NCBI GenBank assembly: GCA_030429495.1
Contig: JAUIFH010000002.1
Location: 124,001 to 188,000, forward strand
Length of the DNA stretch: 64,000 nucleotides
Direction: 5' to 3'
From: Alphaproteobacteria bacterium
GTDB taxonomy: Bacteria; Pseudomonadota; Alphaproteobacteria; Rhodobacterales; Rhodobacteraceae
A program made the translations under genes and the position numbers. Under the pieces are notes generated by a model that made no database searches, was not told where the DNA came from, and saw only the letters and a list, made by a program, of their open reading frames with translations. Each line of letters opens with the position of its first letter. The first letter of the stretch is position 1. Positions 44,816-53,675 of the stretch are shown here, piece by piece.

Positions 44816-45994
44816 ATGAGCGACGATATCGTGATTCTCTCCGGCGCGCGCACCGCGATCGGGACATTCGGCGGCTCTCTTGCCGGGTTCGCGCCGATCG
44901 AGACGGCGACCATCGCGTCCAAGGCCGCGCTTGAGCGTTCCGGCGTGGATGGAGCCCAGATCGGCCATGTCGCGTTCGGCCATGTCATCAACACCGAACC
45001 GCGCGACATGTATCTGAGCCGGGTCGCCGCGATGCAGGCGGGCGTTCCGAACGAAACGCCGGCGATGAACGTGAACCGGCTGTGCGGCTCGGGTGTTCAG
45101 GCCATCGTCTCCTGTGTCCAGTCGCTCGCGCTCGGTGATGCCGATTTCGCGCTGGCCGGCGGTGCGGAAAGCATGAGCCGCTCGCCCTATGCCCTGCAAA
45201 CCGCCCGCTGGGGCCAAAAGATGGGTGACACCCGCGCGCTCGACATGATGACGGGCGCGCTTTCCTGCCCGTTCGGCACCGGGCACATGGGCGTCACGGC
45301 CGAAAACGTTGCCTCTGAGCATGACATCACCCGCGACGCGCAGGATGCCTTCGCGCTCGAAAGCCAGAACCGCGCGGCGAAAGCGATCGCGGATGGCCGC
45401 TTCAAGGACCAGATCGTCCCGGTCGAGATCCAGTCCCGCAAGGGCACGATTGTCTTCGACACCGACGAACATCCGAAGGCGACGACGCCGGAGGCGCTTG
45501 CCGGTCTGAAGACGGTGTTCAAGAAGGACGGCACGGTGACGGCAGGCAATGCGAGCGGCATCAATGACGGCGCAGCGGCCATCGTCCTCGCCCGTGCCGA
45601 CGCGGCGGCGAAGGCGGGCCTGAAACCGCGCGCGCGGATCATTGGCTATGCCCATGCCGGCGTGCGCCCCGAAGTCATGGGGATCGGTCCGGTCCCCGCG
45701 GTGCAGAACCTGCTGAAGCGCACCGGCCTTTCGGTCGAGGATTTCGATGTGATCGAATCGAACGAGGCCTTCGCGGCGCAGGCGCTCGCGGTGACGAAGG
45801 GGCTTGGCCTCGATGCGGCCAAGGTGAACCCGAACGGCGGCGCCGTCGCCCTTGGTCATCCGATCGGGGCGACCGGCGCGATCATCACGATCAAGGCGCT
45901 CCACGAGCTTGAGCGGATCAATGGCAAGAAGGCGCTGATCACCATGTGCATCGGCGGCGGGCAGGGTATCGCACTCGCCATCGAGCGGATCTGA
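44816..45994 (+). CDS. acetyl-CoA acetyltransferase (thiolase)
   Basis: A 392-residue thiolase with Cys90 (NRLCGSG), NEAFAAQALA, His in GGAVALGHPIGATGA and the C-terminal Cys in MCIGGGQGIA. It would condense or cleave acyl-CoAs, in polyhydroxybutyrate or fatty-acid metabolism. No phaB is adjacent, so the exact pathway is open. Confidence 0.95.
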   Translation: MSDDIVILSGARTAIGTFGGSLAGFAPIETATIASKAALERSGVDGAQIGHVAFGHVINTEPRDMYLSRVAAMQAGVPNETPAMNVNRLCGSGVQAIVSCVQSLALGDADFALAGGAESMSRSPYALQTARWGQKMGDTRALDMMTGALSCPFGTGHMGVTAENVASEHDITRDAQDAFALESQNRAAKAIADGRFKDQIVPVEIQSRKGTIVFDTDEHPKATTPEALAGLKTVFKKDGTVTAGNASGINDGAAAIVLARADAAAKAGLKPRARIIGYAHAGVRPEVMGIGPVPAVQNLLKRTGLSVEDFDVIESNEAFAAQALAVTKGLGLDAAKVNPNGGAVALGHPIGATGAIITIKALHELERINGKKALITMCIGGGQGIALAIERI

Positions 45995-46004
45995 CACGCG
46001 AAAG

Positions 46005-46025
46005 GCCGGGGGCGACGCCCCCGGC
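46005..46025. terminator. stem-loop between convergent thiolase and pbpC
   Basis: GCCGGGGGC (46005-46013) pairs with GCCCCCGGC (46017-46025) around a 3-nt loop. It lies between two convergent genes and could end both transcripts, although no T-run follows. Confidence 0.5.
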
Positions 46026-46047
46026 GATACCCGGCAAACCGGGAAGA

Positions 46048-48072
46048 TCAGGGGCGGAGAGTCACCGAAGACGTGGCGCTCCGCCCTTTCGCATCAATGA
46101 CCGACAGCGTCAGGTAGCCCTTCGAGGGTGTCGGTAGGGCCGCCTCCCGCGCACGCCCCGCGACACTCACCGGCGTGCCGTTGGCGAGCCAGGTGAAGGG
46201 CGGGGTGCCGCCCCGGACTTTGACAACCAGCGCGCCTGTGGTTTCGACCTCTGCCCCATCGGGCGGGAAGGCGACCTCTGGCCCGTCCGGCGCGGCGGCA
46301 AAAAGCGCGTCGCGCGGGCGGAAGCGTTGCAGGGGTTGCGGCAGCCGCGCATTGGAAAGGATGAGCGTCGCCGGAGGTGGCGACGGCAGCGGCTCCAGCG
46401 TCGGGCCAAGCCGCGCGAAGGTCTCGAAGAGAACCGGCGCCGCAAGGTCGCCACCGAAGGCGCCGGGCACGGACGCACCGTCCGCCCGCCCCATCCAGAC
46501 GCCGACGACATGGCGGCCATCAAAGCCGACAGCCCATGCGTCGCGATGGCCGTAGCTTGTGCCGGTCTTGTAGGCGAGCCGGTCGGCCGGCGCATTCGGG
46601 GGCGGCGGAAGGCCGGCGAGTATGTCGGCGGTAAGCCATGCGGCCTCGGGCCGGAACAGGCGCGGGCCCGGCGGCTGGGAGGCGCCGCGAAGCGGCGAGA
46701 GGCGAACGGGTTCACCAAGCCGGGCGAGTGCCGCATAGCTTTGCACGAGGTCTTCCAGCGTGATGCCGGCACCACCCAGCGCCACGGCAAGGCCGGGCTG
46801 CCCGCCGGGGATCACGATGTCCGCCCCGGCGCGGCGCAGCGTTGCCGTCAGGCGCGCCGGTCCCAATGCCTCGGTCAGGCTCACGACCGGGATGTTCAGC
46901 GAAAGGTGTAGTGCTTCGCGCATCGTGACCGTGCCACGGAAGCTGCGGTCGAAATTCTGCGGCGCGTAGGTGCCGAAGGCGGTCGGCCGGTCCTCGATCA
47001 GGGTTTCGGGATGGGCCAGCCCCTCGTCGAAGGCAAGCGCGTAGACGAACGGTTTCAGGGTCGAGCCGGGCGAACGCAGCGCGCGCGTCATGTCGATGAA
47101 GCCGGCGCGCCGGTCATCGGTCCAGTCCGGCGAGCCGACGGAGGCGAGGATCTCACCCGTCCGGTGGTCGGCGACGAGGATCGCGAGAGAGAGCCGCGCG
47201 GGGGCGGAGCGGGCGGCCAGCGCCTCAAGTCGCCGTTGCAGGCGGGCGTCGATGGTCGTCTCGACGCGCTGCCCGCCACCAGACGCCCCGCGCAGCCGCT
47301 GGGCAAGGTGCGGGCTGAGCGCCGGGAAGTCGCGGCGCGCGGTCGGGACCGGCTCGGTCAGGGCCGCGCGCCGGCGGTCATCGGTCAGAAAGCCCTCGGT
47401 GACGAGCCGCGCCAGAACGCGCGACCGCGCCTCGGCTGCGACCGAAGGGAAGCGGTCGGGGCGGCGTGTCTCGGGCGACTGCGGCAGTGCCACAAGCAGG
47501 GCGGCCTCCGCCGGCGTCAGGCGGCGCGGCTCCTTGCCGAGATAGGCGAGAGAGGCAGCGCGAACCCCTTCGAGGTTGCCGCCATAGGGTGCCAGACGCA
47601 GGTAGAGGGCGAGGATCTCGTCCTTGGAAAGACGTCGTTCCAGCGCCAGCGCCACACGTATCTGGCGCAGCTTGCCGCCGAGCCGTCCGGTGCCGCTGTT
47701 CTCAAGCAGACGCGCGACCTGCATCGTCAGGGTGGAACCTCCCGACACGATCTTGCCGTTCAGAACAGCCTGAATGCCGGCCCGGATCAGCGCGCGCGGA
47801 TCGACGCCGGAATGGGAACGGAACCGCTTGTCCTCATAACCGATCAGCATTTCCACGAAGGCCGGATCGACCGCGCCGGGATCAAGCCGCCAACGTCCGT
47901 CCGCGACGGTGAAGGCGCGCAGTAACGTCCCGTCGCGCGCGACCACTTCAGCCCCCGTTTCGATCGCAAGCGGCGGCAGCTCCGTCCGCGCGACCCAGAG
48001 GTCCGTCGCGTCGCGCGCCAGCGCCGCCGCGAAAAGCGCGGCGGCGAGGATCAGGGGCGCGTGGCGACGCAT
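46048..48072 (-). CDS. pbpC: penicillin-binding protein 1C
   Basis: A 674-residue class A PBP. A signal anchor lies near the N-terminus. The glycosyltransferase domain has MLIGYEDKRFRSHSGVDPRA and GGSTLTMQVARLL. The transpeptidase domain has SPGSTLKPFVY (SxxK), SLN and YKTGTSYGHRD (KTG). A C-terminal BiPBP_C-like beta domain follows. It lies 4 bp after the alpha-2-macroglobulin gene, the usual PbpC-YfhM pair for envelope repair and defence. Confidence 0.96.
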   Translation of the reverse strand: MRRHAPLILAAALFAAALARDATDLWVARTELPPLAIETGAEVVARDGTLLRAFTVADGRWRLDPGAVDPAFVEMLIGYEDKRFRSHSGVDPRALIRAGIQAVLNGKIVSGGSTLTMQVARLLENSGTGRLGGKLRQIRVALALERRLSKDEILALYLRLAPYGGNLEGVRAASLAYLGKEPRRLTPAEAALLVALPQSPETRRPDRFPSVAAEARSRVLARLVTEGFLTDDRRRAALTEPVPTARRDFPALSPHLAQRLRGASGGGQRVETTIDARLQRRLEALAARSAPARLSLAILVADHRTGEILASVGSPDWTDDRRAGFIDMTRALRSPGSTLKPFVYALAFDEGLAHPETLIEDRPTAFGTYAPQNFDRSFRGTVTMREALHLSLNIPVVSLTEALGPARLTATLRRAGADIVIPGGQPGLAVALGGAGITLEDLVQSYAALARLGEPVRLSPLRGASQPPGPRLFRPEAAWLTADILAGLPPPPNAPADRLAYKTGTSYGHRDAWAVGFDGRHVVGVWMGRADGASVPGAFGGDLAAPVLFETFARLGPTLEPLPSPPPATLILSNARLPQPLQRFRPRDALFAAAPDGPEVAFPPDGAEVETTGALVVKVRGGTPPFTWLANGTPVSVAGRAREAALPTPSKGYLTLSVIDAKGRSATSSVTLRP

Positions 48073-48076
48073 CGGG

Positions 48077-51000
48077 TTACTCCGTCACCGTGACCCATCC
48101 TATCGCCGTGCGGGCGCGGTAATCGGGGCGATACATATCCTCAACGCTTGCCGCCGGCTGGCGGAACGTGCCGGGCGAAATCGCTCGGACGATATAAGCG
48201 AGGCGGAACGGCGCGTCGGAGGTCCAGTCGACAGCGGCGAGGAACCGGTCCTGCCGGAACTCCGTCATCCGGGTTTCGGCTGTGTCGAGCCAGGACAGCG
48301 CAGCGATATCGCCGGCGCGGATCAGGCTCGGGTTGTCGATCTCGAACCCGGCGGGCAGCGGGTCGTTCACGATCAGTCGTGCCTCGCCGTTGCCGTGCGG
48401 CGCGACCTCGATCACGGCGACAAGCCGTGTGCCCTGCTTCACCGTCGCGATGTCGGCCACCTCGCCCTCCGGCGTGTAGTAGCTTCGCGTGATGGTATAG
48501 CCCTTTCCGCTGGCGGGTTCCGGTTCCGTCGGGATGCCGAACGTCGTGAGTGTGACGGTCGTGTCCCGGCCCGTTCCGTTGGTGATGATCTGCGGTTCGG
48601 TGGCGTCCGCGTCGAGCACGCGGACGAGCGGACCGCTTACCGGCGTGCCATTCACGCTGAAGCCCTCCGCCCCCGGCCGGTCGATCAGCGCGTGGGTGGC
48701 GAGCAGCGCCCATGTCGCCTCCTGCGTCGAAAGCCGCTGACCCGCCATCGCGGTGGCGACGGAATCGCCCAGCTTTGCAGGGTCGATGGCGTTTGAGCCA
48801 GCTTCGGAGGCGAGCGCGAGAAGCGCTGTCGCATCCCGCAGGTTGGTGCCGTAATCGGCCCGCCAGATCTGCGCCTCGGTCACGCCGCGCGCGGCGAGAA
48901 GCCGGGCGGCCTGCGCGAACATCGCATCCGCCCGGCGCTGATCGCCGTAAGAGGCGAGCGCCGCGCCAAGCTGGGCTGAAGCGATCGGCGTGTCGAACGC
49001 CTCTGCCTTCACATCCGCGTAGTAGCGCAGGTCGCCCACTGCCGCCGCGCCTTCGCGGGCCAGCACCATAAGCGCATAGGCATAGGCGCCGCCCCCTTCG
49101 TCGAAATCGGGCGCGTAGTTGATCTGGTTGCGCAGGTTGTCCATCGCGTTGCGGAAGGCGGTGTCGGCCACATCGTAGCCCTGCGCCCGAGCGCGGCTGA
49201 GGAAGTCGGTGACATAGGCGTCGAGCCACAGATCGCCGGTATCGGGATACCAAAGGCCGAACGCGCCGTTCGAGGACTGGTTCAGCAGGATCTCCGCGAT
49301 GCTTTCGTCCACCCGCTTGCGGATATCCGCAGCCGTGCCGGTTCCCATCGCACTGGCGACCTCCTCGAAATAGAGAAGCGGCAGTGCCTTCGAGGTGAGC
49401 TGCTCGGTGCAGCCATAGGGATAGGCGTCGAGCGTGGAGAGAAGCCCCGGCGCATCGAAGCGCGCGAGCGGCCCGGCGGCGAGCGTCGCGCGACCCGAGC
49501 CGGGCAGGAGCCCCGCGAAGGCGTTCCCGTCGAGGATGAAGCTCGACCCGGCGGCAAGCTCGAACCGGCTTTGGCGTGCGATCTCCGGATCGTTCGCTTG
49601 CACCGGCACGGACAGTTCCTTGATGAGCTGCTTGCCGTCCGGCGTCGTCAGCGCGACGCGGAGCTTGCCGAGGCCATCCGCCTCTCCGGCGGTTACGGGG
49701 ACGGTGAATTCCGCCTTGCCGTTTTCGGCCAGATCGAGGCCCGAGGGCGCCGCGCCAAGTGCGAGCGCCTCGCCGCTCACGTCGAGGCCCATGCGGCCGG
49801 CGGGGCCGGTCGCATGAACGATCTCCAGCAGCAGTCGGCTTTCATCACCGGGCGCGAGGAAGCGCGGGACCGAGGCCGTCACGACCACCGGGTCGCGCAC
49901 CAGAACCTCTGCCTCCGCCTGCCCCACGGCCTTGCCGGACCAGACGACGGCCATCAGTTTCACCGTGCCGTTGAAGCCCGGCAACTGGAACTCGGTCCGG
50001 GCGTAGCCGTCCGCGCCGACGGTCAGAGGGCCGGAGAAGTAGGCGACAAGTTCTTCCGTCGGCGGCGGAGCCTGTGTCTTAAGCCCCTGCGCAGCGTCAC
50101 CGCCCGAGCGGATCGCACCGAGTGTTCCGGTCCGCCCGTCGATCAACCGCCCATAAAGGTCGCGGATGCCGACGCCGAGCTTGCGCTGTCCGAAATAGTG
50201 CCCCTCGGGATCGGGGGGGTCGAAACCGGTCAGGTTGAGGATGCCAACATCGACGGCGGCGATGGTTGCATAGACCTGTGCGCCTTCCGTCGCGTCGACT
50301 TTCAGCGCCACCGGCAGCGGTCCGCGCGGGTCGGCTTCGGCGGCGACCTCGAACAGCGCGGAGAGTTTCCGCGCCCCGGGATCGACCTGCGCGTAGGACA
50401 GGCCAAGCGCCCGCACCGGCACCCGGCCCGCATCCTCCGCGAGCGGCCGGACGACGGATGCCGTCACGTAGGCGCCCGCACCCCAGTCATCGGTCACGGG
50501 CAGGTCGATGACGGTTTCGCCCGCCGTGACGGGAACCGCCTTCATGTCGATCAGCCTGTTGGACAGGACCGTCACCAGCGCGATCCCGTCCGCGCGCGGC
50601 TCGATCTTCAGTCGCGCCGTGTCGCCGGGCCGGTAGGCTTCCTTGTCGAGCGCCACGGTCAAGGTGTCCGGCGTCTCGGCGGCGTCGGCGGGCACGTACC
50701 AGCCGGCGTAAAACTCCGTGGACGTCGCGGTGTAGGCGCCGTCCGTCGTCTCGACGACGAGTTCGTAATTGCCCCAGCTCACCGGCGCGGTGATCTGCGC
50801 CGCGCTGTCCGGGGCAAGTGCAAGGTCGCCCTCTGCAACCCGGCTCCGGGTCGTCGTGACCTCCCAGTTCCAGTTTCCGTAGAGCGAATACCACTGATAG
50901 TGGGTCTCGACCCGGTTCAGCGTCCAGTGAACTGTCCGGGAGGCGCGCGCCTCATCCGGGCCGACCGCGATCACGTCGAAGCGCGCTTCCGCGCCCTCGG

Positions 51001-53515
51001 GCACAGTGCCGCCTTCGAAGACCGGCTTGATGCCAATGACGGCGGCATCCGGAAGGATGCGCCGGGTGATGTCACGCTCGACCGGACGGCCGGAGCCTTC
51101 CTTGACGCGCACCGAGACACGCGCCTCCAGCGGACGGTTCGCGGCCTCGCCGAGATCGGGGAAGGAAACCGGCAGCGTGGCATCGCCGTTCGCATCGGTC
51201 GCCCCGGCCCCGCCCAGCGCGTCGCGGAACGGCGAGAACGGTTCATCATGCTTGCCGAAGACATAGCCGGGATAGGTATCGATTGCGCTAAGCGCGGTGA
51301 TGCGGATATCGCCCTCCACATCAAGACCCGTGCCCGGCGCACCGAAAAGATAGCGCGCTGAGATCGCTAGCGGCACGGTGTCCGACAGGCGGACCGGCCC
51401 TTCGGGAAGCGACAGGGTGAAGTCGATGCGCTCCGGCAGGAAATCCTCCACCAGGAAGCTCTGCGCGGCAAGGATGGTTTCGTCCTCGACGAAGCTTTCC
51501 ATCCGCCAGGTGCCGCGCGGGGCGTTTCCGGCAAGCGGCATCGTGGCGACAAATCCGCCCGCGCCGGCATCGGTCAGAAGTGCGCGGGAATATTCCACGC
51601 CATCCGGCCGCATCAGCCGCACCGTCAGCGGAAGACCTGCCAGCGCGTCCATTTTCGGATCGCGGGCGAGCAGGGTCGCATTCACGGTCTCGCCAGCCCG
51701 GTAGGCGCCGCGATCGGTCGACAGGAAGACGTCGATCGGCGGCGCCGCCTCGCGCCCCGCGACGCCGCGGTCGGAGAGGTCGAATTCCGCCTCGGTCAGC
51801 GAAAGGAAGGCCATGTCCTCGCCCTTCTCGACCATGACGAGTGCGGGTGCGGCGCCGCCGGTTCCTGCGGTCAGGCCGGAATCGAACCGGGCATAGCCGT
51901 CGGCATCGGTCGTGGCGGTCCCGATCACCGCATTGGCGCGTGACACGAGCGTAGCGGTCACGCCTTCGCCGGCGGTGGCATCCGACAAGGCGCGGACGAA
52001 GACATGGAGGCCATCGGCCGCCTCCATCGCCGTCAGGCCGAGATCGGAGATCACGAACCACTGCGTCGCCGGCGGATTGTCATAGGGATCGCGCCCGGGG
52101 ACTGCCGCCTGCAGCGCGTAGATGCCCGGGCCGAGATCGGCCATCACCCCGTCAAGAGGCAGGAGCGTTGTAACGTCCCGGTTCACCTCCATCGCCACGT
52201 CGCCGGTGCCGGTCCAGACTTCGTCGGCCACGTCGCGGCGCAGGTTCTCGGACGACCAGTAGTCGAGCGGGCGCCCGAACAGGTCGTTCTGCATCGCGCG
52301 GATGAGGTTGCGGTCCGACAGGCGCAGCAGCGACAGCTTCAGCGTATCGGCGTTCACCGTCTCCACCGGGATGCCGGACTGGCCGACCTTCGGCAGGACA
52401 TAGGCACGGCCGGGGAAGCGGACGGCGGGTGTCCGGTCGCGGACATAGAGGTTGAGCGAGACATCCTTCGCGAGCACTTCACCCGAGGCCGAGGGTAGCC
52501 CCTCGCGGAAGGTCAGGGCCACGCGCTGCCCGTGTTCGACACCGCTGACGCAGATCTGCCGCCCCGACGCGTCGACGGCCAGCCCGGAGGTCGGCAACTT
52601 GACGAACGGCGTGTAGTCCGTGCCCGCGCGGATCAGGTCTTCGGTGAAGACGGCGCAGATGCGCGGCGCGGCGTTGTCGCTTTCAACCTGAGTTTCGGCA
52701 ATGCGGAACCCGTATTTGCCGATCGCATCCTCAAGCGCCGCAGCGGTATCGTCGCGCGGCTGTAGCGATTGGGCGAGCCTCAGCGCGGGGATCATGTCGC
52801 GGCCCCGCCCGAGGCGTTCGAACGAGGCGGCGAGCGTGGCAAGCGCGGTGGCCCTCAGCCCCGGCGCATCGGCCCGCAGATAGGCATTGACCGACGCCCG
52901 CCCGGCACGTTCGGCAAGCCGCCGTTTCTGGCCGCTGTCATCGGTTCTAATGTTGAGGAGTGCATCGCCGTAGTCGGCCCAGTCTCCGGCATCGTCCGTA
53001 AGCGCGGCGAGTACGCCCGAAAGCTCGACTGCCGCCGGCCAGTTCCCGGTCGCGCGCGCGGCATCGGCCGGCCCCCGGATTTCTTCGGCGGTCGCTTCGC
53101 CCGCCACATGCTGCCGCCCAAGATCAGCCGCCTGGCTGAGGGCCGCGTCAAAATCCGCATCGCGCAGGAACCCAAGTTCACCGGCACGAGCCGCCGCCCG
53201 CCCTACGGCGTCGGCATTGCTGCCATAAACCCAGCCCGACACCGCACCGGCATAAGGTTCCCGGCGGCTGGTTTCGGATTTCAGGAAGCACGAACCCGAC
53301 CGCGTGTTGAACGTGAAGGCGTTGCACGCCGTGTCCGTCACGCAGGCCGCGCGGCAGGCTGCGAAGTCGACATCGAAGATGGACCGCAGATCGGAGCCGT
53401 AGAAATCGACGTCGTTGATCAGAACCGCCCGACGCTCGGGAATGTAGTCGCGTGCGCCGACTTGGCCAGCCAGAAGAAGGCCGGCGGAAAATACTGCGGT
53501 GAAAAACGCGCGCAT
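48077..53515 (-). CDS. bacterial alpha-2-macroglobulin (YfhM type) with PAN domain
   Basis: An 1812-residue secreted macroglobulin. A signal peptide (about 1-22) is followed by a PAN/Apple-like domain (about 25-100) with paired Cys. Several macroglobulin-type beta domains follow, then the thioester motif CTEQ (Cys1369-Gln1372) in a helical thioester domain and C-terminal domains. It would trap and inactivate foreign proteases in the periplasm. There is no lipobox, unlike E. coli YfhM, which is a lipoprotein. pbpC follows with a 4-bp gap. Confidence 0.93.
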   Translation of the reverse strand: MRAFFTAVFSAGLLLAGQVGARDYIPERRAVLINDVDFYGSDLRSIFDVDFAACRAACVTDTACNAFTFNTRSGSCFLKSETSRREPYAGAVSGWVYGSNADAVGRAAARAGELGFLRDADFDAALSQAADLGRQHVAGEATAEEIRGPADAARATGNWPAAVELSGVLAALTDDAGDWADYGDALLNIRTDDSGQKRRLAERAGRASVNAYLRADAPGLRATALATLAASFERLGRGRDMIPALRLAQSLQPRDDTAAALEDAIGKYGFRIAETQVESDNAAPRICAVFTEDLIRAGTDYTPFVKLPTSGLAVDASGRQICVSGVEHGQRVALTFREGLPSASGEVLAKDVSLNLYVRDRTPAVRFPGRAYVLPKVGQSGIPVETVNADTLKLSLLRLSDRNLIRAMQNDLFGRPLDYWSSENLRRDVADEVWTGTGDVAMEVNRDVTTLLPLDGVMADLGPGIYALQAAVPGRDPYDNPPATQWFVISDLGLTAMEAADGLHVFVRALSDATAGEGVTATLVSRANAVIGTATTDADGYARFDSGLTAGTGGAAPALVMVEKGEDMAFLSLTEAEFDLSDRGVAGREAAPPIDVFLSTDRGAYRAGETVNATLLARDPKMDALAGLPLTVRLMRPDGVEYSRALLTDAGAGGFVATMPLAGNAPRGTWRMESFVEDETILAAQSFLVEDFLPERIDFTLSLPEGPVRLSDTVPLAISARYLFGAPGTGLDVEGDIRITALSAIDTYPGYVFGKHDEPFSPFRDALGGAGATDANGDATLPVSFPDLGEAANRPLEARVSVRVKEGSGRPVERDITRRILPDAAVIGIKPVFEGGTVPEGAEARFDVIAVGPDEARASRTVHWTLNRVETHYQWYSLYGNWNWEVTTTRSRVAEGDLALAPDSAAQITAPVSWGNYELVVETTDGAYTATSTEFYAGWYVPADAAETPDTLTVALDKEAYRPGDTARLKIEPRADGIALVTVLSNRLIDMKAVPVTAGETVIDLPVTDDWGAGAYVTASVVRPLAEDAGRVPVRALGLSYAQVDPGARKLSALFEVAAEADPRGPLPVALKVDATEGAQVYATIAAVDVGILNLTGFDPPDPEGHYFGQRKLGVGIRDLYGRLIDGRTGTLGAIRSGGDAAQGLKTQAPPPTEELVAYFSGPLTVGADGYARTEFQLPGFNGTVKLMAVVWSGKAVGQAEAEVLVRDPVVVTASVPRFLAPGDESRLLLEIVHATGPAGRMGLDVSGEALALGAAPSGLDLAENGKAEFTVPVTAGEADGLGKLRVALTTPDGKQLIKELSVPVQANDPEIARQSRFELAAGSSFILDGNAFAGLLPGSGRATLAAGPLARFDAPGLLSTLDAYPYGCTEQLTSKALPLLYFEEVASAMGTGTAADIRKRVDESIAEILLNQSSNGAFGLWYPDTGDLWLDAYVTDFLSRARAQGYDVADTAFRNAMDNLRNQINYAPDFDEGGGAYAYALMVLAREGAAAVGDLRYYADVKAEAFDTPIASAQLGAALASYGDQRRADAMFAQAARLLAARGVTEAQIWRADYGTNLRDATALLALASEAGSNAIDPAKLGDSVATAMAGQRLSTQEATWALLATHALIDRPGAEGFSVNGTPVSGPLVRVLDADATEPQIITNGTGRDTTVTLTTFGIPTEPEPASGKGYTITRSYYTPEGEVADIATVKQGTRLVAVIEVAPHGNGEARLIVNDPLPAGFEIDNPSLIRAGDIAALSWLDTAETRMTEFRQDRFLAAVDWTSDAPFRLAYIVRAISPGTFRQPAASVEDMYRPDYRARTAIGWVTVTE

Positions 53516-53675
53516 CGAAATCTCCCATGCTGGAATCGTAGGGATGCTGACATGCCGGGTGGGCGGGATGCAAGACGACTACAGCCGGAAGCAGACAGTT
53601 TAAGTCTTCGTTCATGCCGTTCTGTGAAGGTCGGCGGGCGCGCCCGAAGCGCGCAGAACGGGCCGGAGGCGGGAT

